From NCBI GenBank assembly GCA_937899395.1, contig CALBPU010000179.1, forward strand, positions 1 through 12,741: a stretch of DNA of 12,741 nt. Direction: 5' to 3'. Both the position numbers and the translations under genes were made by a program. Below are positions 1 to 5,618 of this stretch, in pieces (the first letter of the stretch is position 1; the number at the start of each line of letters is the position of its first letter). The notes beneath the pieces were generated by a model. The model had not been told where the DNA came from, ran no database searches, and was given only the letters and a program-made list of their open reading frames with translations. This DNA is from an uncultured Fretibacterium sp. (GTDB lineage: Bacteria > Synergistota > Synergistia > Synergistales > Aminobacteriaceae).

Positions 1-2
1 CG

Positions 3-233
3 AAATGGGACATTATCAAACAGCGGACTCAGGAGGGTAAGGCAATAGCTCGTAAGAATCCTGATTTTCATGACGGTTGTACGAAAAAATTTTCAAGGGC
101 GCAAATCAATCACGCCCTCGAACTTCTGAAAACTCATTCCTACAATCAAGTCGTATCTATGACTGGGAGCAGCCGATCTACAATAGCAAGGGCAAAAGCA
201 GTCCATAAACACATTCCTGAACTGTGGAATTGA
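3..233 (+). CDS. Serine site-specific recombinase (resolvase/invertase family), C-terminal fragment
   Basis: The frame is open from the left edge to TGA at 231-233 and gives 76 residues; the catalytic N-terminal domain lies outside the window. The start of the fragment (KQRTQEGKAIARKNP) resembles the end of the long helix in small serine recombinases, which usually reads QREGIAIAKxxG. It is followed by a helix-turn-helix: 'FSRAQINHALELLKTHSYNQ' then 'MTGSSRSTIARAKAV', matching the DNA-binding domain of resolvases and invertases. Such enzymes recombine short sites by double-strand cleavage through a serine, commonly for plasmid dimer resolution or DNA inversion. The neighbouring restriction-modification, partition and replication genes suggest a plasmid resolvase. 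The catalytic serine cannot be seen, so activity and subtype are unknown. Confidence 0.72.
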   Translation, partial: KWDIIKQRTQEGKAIARKNPDFHDGCTKKFSRAQINHALELLKTHSYNQVVSMTGSSRSTIARAKAVHKHIPELWN

Positions 234-261
234 GAAATTAAAATTTTTAGCGTTCTCATAT

Positions 262-288
262 AAATCGCAACAGTTTGCGATTTTTGTT
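262..288 (+). terminator. Hairpin after the recombinase: rho-independent terminator or operator
   Basis: AAATCGCAA (262-270) and TTGCGATTT (275-283) form a perfect 9-bp stem with a CAGT loop, followed by TTGTTG. The position, 29 bases after the recombinase stop and about 50 before the methyltransferase start, fits a terminator. The T tract is short and interrupted. Because the next gene encodes a protein with its own DNA-binding domain, the dyad could equally be its operator. Confidence 0.55.
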
Positions 289-335
289 GCAGTATGTTTT
301 AATATGTCCTAAAAAACCTGAGGAGAGTGATTTTT

Positions 336-1571
336 ATGCCCGTAACTTATGCGCCGCTTTGGAATACGCTTAACGAACGGCGGCTTACCGTAACGCAATT
401 ACGGATTTCTACAGGCATCGCGCCTAACACCATGACGCGCCTCAGACGTAACGAGGAAGTTTCGCTTTCCGTTCTTGGGCGAATTTGCGATTTTCTAAAA
501 TGCGATTATGGCAACATACTTAAATATGTTCCGGCGCAACTCGTGGACTATACAACGCGGCTCGAAACATTCACAATTAAAAATCGACGTTATCTCGGCA
601 ATAAATATAAACTGTTGCCATTTATATCTGACGTGGTTGAAAAACATTGTCCTGATATTGACAGCGTGGCTGACATTTTCTCAGGGACAGGCTCGGTGGC
701 TTCGGCTTTCAGTAACCGCAATCTCATAACAAACGATATTCTTTACAGCAACTATATCTGTAATCTCGCGTGGTTCGGAAGTCAGGACTTTGACGAAAAT
801 AAAATCGGCGAACTTATTTCTCATTACAACAGCATAAACAGCGATGAAGAAAATTATATGACGCGCAACTTCGCCGATACCTATTTCAGCAAGGCAGATT
901 GTTCAAAAATAGGTCTTATCCGCGAGGACATTGAAAAAAAATTCAAAGGCGGTTTTCTAAACGAACGCGAACGCGCACTGCTTATAATGACTTTGATTTA
1001 CGCTATGGATCGGATTGCCAATACGTGCGGTCATTATGATGCCTACATTCAAAACGCCATGTTTGAACGTCCTCTGTTTCTTGCATTTCCCAAAGCCTCG
1101 CATAATAACTCGCACGAAAATGTCTGTTACAACGAAGATGCCAATCAGCTTGTAAGACGGATTTCTGCTGACCTGTTTTATATTGACCCTCCTTATAATT
1201 CGAGGCAGTATTGCGATGCCTATCATCTTCTTGAAAACGTGGCTCGCTGGGAACAGCCCGAAGTCTTCGGGGTCGCGAAGAAACCCGACCGCAAAAATCA
1301 AAAAAGCAGATACTGTTCCCGAAACGCGGCGGAGGCTTTTGAAGATTTAATCGAAAATATCGCGGCAAAATATATTTTATTTTCCTACAACAATATGTCG
1401 AACAAGGGCAATGACAGGTCTAACGCAAGAATGACTGACGACGATATATTCAGGATACTTGCGCAGAACGGAAAATTACAGGTCTTTGAAGAGTCTCATA
1501 GGGCTTTTTCGGCAGGCAAGTCAAGCATTCAAAACAACGTTGAACGTCTTTTTTTATGCACCCGAAAATAA
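336..1571 (+). CDS. D12-class N6-adenine DNA methyltransferase with fused N-terminal Xre/Cro-type HTH domain
   Basis: This 411-residue protein has two parts. Residues ~6-62 look like a Cro/Xre helix-turn-helix of the small YozG type (LTVTQLRISTGIAPNTMTRL, then LSVLGRICDFLKCDYGNIL). Residues ~83-411 form a D12-type adenine methyltransferase. Motif X is NRRYLGNKYKLL (83-94), the AdoMet-binding motif I is FSGTGSV (115-121), and the catalytic DPPY is at 284-287, followed by NSRQYCDAYHLLENVARW, a stretch typical of methyltransferases that partner type IIS enzymes. It would methylate adenine in one strand of the recognition site. I chose ATG 336 over GTG 327 because AGGAG at 321-325 is well spaced for 336 and overlaps the region just before 327. 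It is the first gene of an overlapping three-gene operon. The fused HTH suggests that it regulates the operon as well as modifying DNA; that role is inferred. Confidence 0.9.
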   Translation: MPVTYAPLWNTLNERRLTVTQLRISTGIAPNTMTRLRRNEEVSLSVLGRICDFLKCDYGNILKYVPAQLVDYTTRLETFTIKNRRYLGNKYKLLPFISDVVEKHCPDIDSVADIFSGTGSVASAFSNRNLITNDILYSNYICNLAWFGSQDFDENKIGELISHYNSINSDEENYMTRNFADTYFSKADCSKIGLIREDIEKKFKGGFLNERERALLIMTLIYAMDRIANTCGHYDAYIQNAMFERPLFLAFPKASHNNSHENVCYNEDANQLVRRISADLFYIDPPYNSRQYCDAYHLLENVARWEQPEVFGVAKKPDRKNQKSRYCSRNAAEAFEDLIENIAAKYILFSYNNMSNKGNDRSNARMTDDDIFRILAQNGKLQVFEESHRAFSAGKSSIQNNVERLFLCTRK

Positions 1572-2518
1572 AAATGATCCAGTCTCCGCTTAACTATACT
1601 GGCGGCAAATTCAAGTTATTGCCTCAAATTCTTCCATTGTTTCCGCAAAAAATTAACACGTTCGTGGATTTATTCTGCGGCGGCTGTAACGTCGGAATTA
1701 ATGTAGAAGCCGAAAAACACGTTTATAATGACATCAATCTTCGTTTAATTTATCTTTTTCATACGCTTAAAAATCTGAACAAGAACATAGCTTTTGAAAT
1801 GATTTATGAAGTTATAGATAAATATGGCCTATCTCTCGTAAGCAGACACGGTTATGAATATTACGGCTGTGAAAGCGGCAAAGGTTTAGGAACGTACAAT
1901 AAGAAAAGATTTTTGAGTCTCCGCGAAGATTTTAACAGGCGTGAAGTTGATGACTATTACTATTACATCATGCTTTACGTGCTTATAGTGTATGCGTTCA
2001 ATAATCAGATTCGTTTCAACAGCAACGGGAAATTTAATCTGCCAGTCGGGAAACGTGATTTCAACGCGAAGATGGCTGAAAAACTTTCGGCTTTCATCGA
2101 TGTCATAAAAAATCAGGACAGCCGTTTCACGAACAATGACTTTGAAAACTTCGACGCATTTTCGCTTAATTCCGATGATTTCGTGTATATCGATCCCCCG
2201 TATTTAATTGCCTGTGCAGCTTATAACGAACAGAACGCATGGAATGAAGACAATGAGCGAAGCCTTCTGAATTTTATGGACGAACTCACTGACAAAAAAG
2301 TCAAATGCGCGTTATCAAACGTGTTGCATAGCAAAGGGAAGCAAAATAATATTCTGTCCGAATGGCTCGAAAAAAATTCTTCAAAATATTTCGTACACAG
2401 ATTAAATTACAGCTACGCAAATTCAAATTATCATACGAAAGACAGAACGGACAGCACTGAAGAAATTCTTGTTACGAATTACGAGGAGGACGAAATATGG
2501 AACAGCTTTGGAGCATAA
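1556..2518 (+). CDS. D12-class N6-adenine DNA methyltransferase (second modification subunit)
   Basis: This 320-residue protein has the Dam/DpnM-like D12 layout. Motif X is SPLNYTGGKFKLLPQI (10-25), AdoMet motif I is FVDLFCGGCNVG (36-47) and the catalytic DPPY is at 213-216, followed by LIACAAYNEQNAW. It should methylate the adenine amino group, here probably on the strand of an asymmetric site not handled by the upstream enzyme. It overlaps the upstream gene by 16 bases and has no Shine-Dalgarno sequence, so translation is probably coupled. The alternative start ATG 1574 sits two bases after the upstream TAA, would yield MIQSPLNYTGGK, and may be the true reinitiation site; homologues often begin only a few residues before the SPLNYxGGK motif. 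The 3' end overlaps the endonuclease gene by 22 bases. Confidence 0.9.
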   Translation: MHPKIKMIQSPLNYTGGKFKLLPQILPLFPQKINTFVDLFCGGCNVGINVEAEKHVYNDINLRLIYLFHTLKNLNKNIAFEMIYEVIDKYGLSLVSRHGYEYYGCESGKGLGTYNKKRFLSLREDFNRREVDDYYYYIMLYVLIVYAFNNQIRFNSNGKFNLPVGKRDFNAKMAEKLSAFIDVIKNQDSRFTNNDFENFDAFSLNSDDFVYIDPPYLIACAAYNEQNAWNEDNERSLLNFMDELTDKKVKCALSNVLHSKGKQNNILSEWLEKNSSKYFVHRLNYSYANSNYHTKDRTDSTEEILVTNYEEDEIWNSFGA

Positions 2519-4299
2519 GCACGACAATACGTGAAGCTGAACGGATCACGGGCTTTCTAAAAACGGCTTCAGAAATAGACGGCGAAAAATGGGATTCCGA
2601 TACTCAGGCAAAATTTCAGATACTTCTCGTGAGAAATCGGCAATATCTCAACGATCCTGATAATTCGCAGATTTACGGGCGGCTTAATGAAGAACAGTGC
2701 GAACTTTTGCGGAACAAGGCTTTATCCATGACATACGGACAGGCGGAGGGAATAATAAACGCAAAAAATTATGAGGGCGGTCCTGCAATGCGCGGACGGC
2801 AGTCAATGTCGCCATTATATAAACTGGGACTTGTGTATATCGTCGATGGCAAAGTTCATGTTACGAATACAGGGAAAAAGCTGATTAACGAGGAAATTTC
2901 GTTCGGGGATTTTATGCTTGATGCCTTGCTGAAATTTCAATATCCCAACCCGTATGAAAGCAGTTACCAGACTTGGAACACGAAACCTTTTATAAATGCT
3001 CTGAGGCTTATAAAACGAGTGAACGAACTTTGTGAAAATAAAAATATTCCGGCAAAGGGCATCACGAAAACAGAATTTGGAATATTCGTGCTGTCCCTCA
3101 AAAATCATAAAGACGTTGAGAAAACCGCCGAAGATGTTTTGAAATTCCGTCAAAAATATAATTCGTTCAAAACCGAAGACGAACAGGAAAAATTCCGCGT
3201 TGAGTTTATAAATGAATATCTGTCTGATTTCAAAAATCCTGTTAAAAATACGGCGGAGTACGCTGATAACATGATCCGCTATATGCGACTCACTAAATAT
3301 ATCCGCATACGGGGAAAATATTCACATATTTATGTCGACCTCGAACCCGGAAGACTTACAGAAATAAATTCAATTCTCGAATCCGATGACGGCAGTGCCG
3401 CCCAATATTCACAGGAAGAATGGCGCAACTACATGGGAATATACGGAGCTTATCCGCTTCCTTTTGAAACTGTCGAAAAGCTGAAAGAAATTCTTTCAAA
3501 AATTGACGAAGAAATTAACGCCATAGAAAATAAACTCGGAATATCCCCGTCATTTTCAGAAAAATGTTCAGACCGCGAAGAATATAAAGCCGAAATCGAA
3601 CGGCGAAGACAACACCGCACGGAACTTCAAAATCTTGAAATTAAGCAAGAATATCATGACAGCGTACAGAAAATTGACGAAGCAATAAAAGCACTCGAAG
3701 ATATTCGGGATCGCAACAGGGCAAACCTCGCTAAAAAATATTCCATTGAGCTTGAAAAATGGGTAAATGTTGCCTTGAACATAATAAACGACAGCATACG
3801 CATCAAGCCGAATGCTCCCGTCGGCGATGACAACGAGCCTACATATACTGCGCCAAGCGGAGTGGCGGACATTGAATGTTTTTATGAAAAATTCAACGCA
3901 ATATGCGAGGTAACCATGCTGACCTCTCGCGATCAGTGGTTCAACGAAGGCCAGCCAGTCATGCGACATCTTCGGGATTTTGAAAAACGAAATCTGAAAC
4001 CAAGCTATTGCCTGTTCATAGCTCCGAGATTGCATCAAGACACAGTCAACACTTTTTATAACTCGGTTAAATACGAATATGAGGGCGAAAAGCAAAAAAT
4101 AATCCCCATGACCATAACACAGCTTATCTCCATACTTCAGACGATAAAGTTGATGATAAATAAAAAGCGCAAATTCGTTCATTCCGAACTCATGAAACTT
4201 TACGATACCTGCGTGGATATGACGAAAGTTTCAAATTCTCAAGTCTGGCTTACCCACGTTCAAAGAAGTCTTGCCGAATGGACGCAGAAAATAAAATGA
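2497..4299 (+). CDS. AlwI/BspD6I-family type IIS restriction endonuclease
   Basis: This 600-residue protein has the size and layout of the AlwI/PleI/MlyI/BspD6I group, which bind short asymmetric sites through the N-terminal half and cut a few bases away with a C-terminal PD-(D/E)xK-like domain. The catalytic residues I recall for BspD6I are E418, D456, E469 and E482. This protein has E420 (in LEKWVNVAL), D458 (in GVADIECF), E471 (in ICEVTML) and E484 (in FNEGQP), exactly the same spacing, so the active site appears intact. A probable coiled-coil linker covers about residues 327-410 (LKEILSKIDEEINAIENK and following). GAGGAGG at 2483-2489 precedes ATG 2497 by seven bases, a strong ribosome binding site inside the end of the methyltransferase gene. 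The window contains many GGATC sites, so AlwI specificity would require full methylation; the true specificity cannot be read from the sequence. A nicking rather than double-strand-cutting activity is possible. Confidence 0.88.
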   Translation: MEQLWSISTTIREAERITGFLKTASEIDGEKWDSDTQAKFQILLVRNRQYLNDPDNSQIYGRLNEEQCELLRNKALSMTYGQAEGIINAKNYEGGPAMRGRQSMSPLYKLGLVYIVDGKVHVTNTGKKLINEEISFGDFMLDALLKFQYPNPYESSYQTWNTKPFINALRLIKRVNELCENKNIPAKGITKTEFGIFVLSLKNHKDVEKTAEDVLKFRQKYNSFKTEDEQEKFRVEFINEYLSDFKNPVKNTAEYADNMIRYMRLTKYIRIRGKYSHIYVDLEPGRLTEINSILESDDGSAAQYSQEEWRNYMGIYGAYPLPFETVEKLKEILSKIDEEINAIENKLGISPSFSEKCSDREEYKAEIERRRQHRTELQNLEIKQEYHDSVQKIDEAIKALEDIRDRNRANLAKKYSIELEKWVNVALNIINDSIRIKPNAPVGDDNEPTYTAPSGVADIECFYEKFNAICEVTMLTSRDQWFNEGQPVMRHLRDFEKRNLKPSYCLFIAPRLHQDTVNTFYNSVKYEYEGEKQKIIPMTITQLISILQTIKLMINKKRKFVHSELMKLYDTCVDMTKVSNSQVWLTHVQRSLAEWTQKIK

Positions 4300-4357
4300 A
4301 AATTTTTCGGAAAAATACGAAAGGCCTTTATCTTAAAACACTATAACTTTATATATC

Positions 4358-4493
4358 AATAATTATATAAAAAATGCTATAAAATTAAGCCGACACATTT
4401 AAGGTTTTCACGAAGCAGTTGCTTGCGATTATTTCGGAACTCGAAAATAAAAAACTTCCGTTTGATTTATATATAATTTTTTATATAATTATT
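4358..4493. repeat. 18-bp perfect inverted repeat flanking a ~100-bp spacer (candidate parS/operator)
   Basis: AATAATTATATAAAAAAT (4358-4375) recurs as its exact reverse complement at 4476-4493. Partial copies occur after parA (AATAATTATA, 5301-5310) and after the small RHH gene (TTATATAAAAAATT, 5568-5581). Sites of this sort, repeated around a ParA plus ribbon-helix-helix pair, are where the small protein would bind to repress the operon and build the partition complex. All the copies are AT-rich, so some similarity could come from composition, but an 18-bp perfect match is unlikely by chance. Confidence 0.6.
4462..4489 (+). promoter_or_regulatory. Probable sigma-70-type promoter for the parA operon
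   Basis: TTGATT (4462-4467) and TATAAT (4484-4489) are 16 bp apart, about 35 bases upstream of the parA start. The -10 box lies inside the right arm of the 18-bp inverted repeat, so a protein bound to that repeat would block transcription. This arrangement is typical of autoregulated partition operons. The surroundings are very AT-rich, so other -10-like sequences are present. Confidence 0.5.
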
Positions 4494-4524
4494 AAAATTA
4501 AAAATTATATATGGAGAGTTTCTC

Positions 4525-5289
4525 ATGAAAACAATCGTGCTGACAAATCAGAAAGGCGGAGTTGCAAAAACAACTACAACGTATAACCTCGCCGCAGTCA
4601 AAGCACTCGAAGGAAAAAAGGTTCTTATGGTTGACCTCGATCCGCAAGCCTCTCTGACAATTTCGTGCGGAATCGAAAAAGATTTTAACGGCATGAATAT
4701 CTGCGGACTTTTCGAGCGTACGCAGAAAAACCCGTTAGAATGCGCCTACACGATAGACGTTTTGAAGATGGAAAATTTTTTCATAATTCCCTCCGACATT
4801 GACCTCGCTGAACAGGAAATGAAACTTATCATGCTTCCGGCACGTGAGAAAAAATTAAAACGCGCACTTGAAAAACTTTCGCCGTATTTTGATTATTGTT
4901 TTATTGATTGCCCTCCGCAACTTTCGATTTTAATGTTCAACGGAATTAACGCCGCAGATGAGGTCATCATTCCGTGCAAAACTGATTTTCTCGCCTACAA
5001 GGGCATGAAAGCTCTTTTAAGCACGATTCAAAATGTCCAGAGCGACCCCGACATGAATCCGAACTTGAAAATTGCAGGAATAATCGCCACGATTTACGAA
5101 CAGAGGGTTAAGGATCAGCGCGATGTTTGGGACTTGCTCCACGAACTTAACATTCCTTTTCTCGGAACGGTGAAAAAATCAGCTGACGCGCCTCGTGCCG
5201 TTTATCAGGGTCTGCCAGCCGTAATCGCTCAAGGAAAATCCGAAGTTGCCAAAGCGTATTTTGAGATCGCTTCAAAAATTTTTATATAA
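4525..5289 (+). CDS. parA: ParA-family partition ATPase
   Basis: This 254-residue protein begins MKTIVLTNQKGGVAKTTT, with the deviant Walker A motif KGGVAKTT (10-17) including the signature lysine K15. It also shows DLDPQAS (37-43) and the Walker B-like FIDCPPQ (D128). ParA ATPases bind DNA non-specifically when ATP-bound and carry a centromere-bound partner over the nucleoid so that each daughter cell inherits a copy. The protein has no N-terminal HTH extension, which places it with the short type Ib ParA proteins that pair with a small ribbon-helix-helix partner rather than a long ParB; the next gene fits that partner. GGAGAG at 4513-4518 gives good spacing to ATG 4525. The gene is preceded by an AT-rich inverted-repeat region that is likely its operator and centromere. 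A Soj/MinD-like role is less likely in this plasmid-type context. Confidence 0.92.
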   Translation: MKTIVLTNQKGGVAKTTTTYNLAAVKALEGKKVLMVDLDPQASLTISCGIEKDFNGMNICGLFERTQKNPLECAYTIDVLKMENFFIIPSDIDLAEQEMKLIMLPAREKKLKRALEKLSPYFDYCFIDCPPQLSILMFNGINAADEVIIPCKTDFLAYKGMKALLSTIQNVQSDPDMNPNLKIAGIIATIYEQRVKDQRDVWDLLHELNIPFLGTVKKSADAPRAVYQGLPAVIAQGKSEVAKAYFEIASKIFI

Positions 5290-5322
5290 TTTTTAATATA
5301 AATAATTATAGGAGTAGTTATT

Positions 5323-5550
5323 ATGCCATCATTGAAAGAAGCAATCGGCGGACAGGAAGCCGTAGAAACGAAAACGGCGGTAAACGCTTTCAAAAGCAAT
5401 TTTGAAAAAAATAAAATGATTTCTGCGTACGTCAACATTGACCGCTATGAAAAATTCGCGGCTATTAATAAGAAACGCGGCATCAGCAACAATAAAATTT
5501 TGAATTTAATGATTGCCGACTACGTTCTCGAATATGAAAAATTACTATAA
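5323..5550 (+). CDS. Small ribbon-helix-helix protein, probable centromere-binding partner of ParA
   Basis: This is a 75-residue protein. Residues 1-31 are polar and probably flexible. Residues 32-75 fit a ribbon-helix-helix: a short strand (MISAYVNI), a helix (DRYEKFAAINKKRG), a turn at ISNN and a second helix (KILNLMIADYVLEYEKLL). Proteins such as ParG and Omega have this plan: the paired strands bind repeated DNA sites and the flexible N-terminus stimulates the ParA ATPase. It follows parA by 33 bases in the same operon, with AGGAG at 5310-5314. Its probable targets are the AT-rich repeats upstream and around the operon. A CopG-like copy-number repressor or antitoxin is possible, but no toxin gene is adjacent. 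I recognise no specific named family. Confidence 0.78.
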   Translation: MPSLKEAIGGQEAVETKTAVNAFKSNFEKNKMISAYVNIDRYEKFAAINKKRGISNNKILNLMIADYVLEYEKLL

Positions 5551-5571
5551 CTTTTTATGTTAAAAGTTATA
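5546..5571 (+). terminator. Hairpin overlapping the stop of the RHH gene
   Basis: TATAACTTTT (5546-5555) and AAAAGTTATA (5562-5571) form a perfect 10-bp stem with a six-base loop. It overlaps the stop codon at 5548-5550 and is followed by TAAAAAATT rather than a T tract. It is AT-rich and therefore weak; it may be a transcript 3' end or another binding site for the partition protein, as it includes the TTATATAAAAAAT element. Confidence 0.4.
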
Positions 5572-5592
5572 TAAAAAATTCAATAAAGATAT

Positions 5593-5615
5593 GGGCTTGC
5601 GCGTTCATCAAGCCC
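5593..5615. terminator. Hairpin between the convergent partition and replication genes
   Basis: GGGCTTG (5593-5599) and CAAGCCC (5609-5615) form a 7-bp GC-rich stem with a nine-base loop, four bases after the end of the minus-strand gene and 43 after the plus-strand gene. On the plus strand it is followed by GTTTCATAATTTC. It is well placed to end transcription from both sides, though neither side has a long T tract. Confidence 0.6.
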
Positions 5616-5618
5616 GTT

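Larger units (their letters stand above)
4300..4524. other. AT-rich intergenic region upstream of parA; candidate centromere/operator
   Basis: This 225-base gap has no credible complete gene. It holds a 10-bp palindrome AAAGGCCTTT (4320-4329), a weak hairpin TTTTTCGGAAAAA just after the endonuclease stop, a long perfect inverted repeat (separate entry), a small AAGCAGTTGCTT dyad (4413-4424) and a promoter overlapping the repeat. The stretch 4389-4472 can be read without stops as ADTFKVFTKQLLAIISELEN... and looks protein-like, but it lacks a start and is probably a remnant or chance. Confidence 0.6.

Noticed and set aside
327..335. GTG 327 as start of the first methyltransferase
   Set aside because: It overlaps the AGGAGAG ribosome binding site; ATG 336 has proper spacing.
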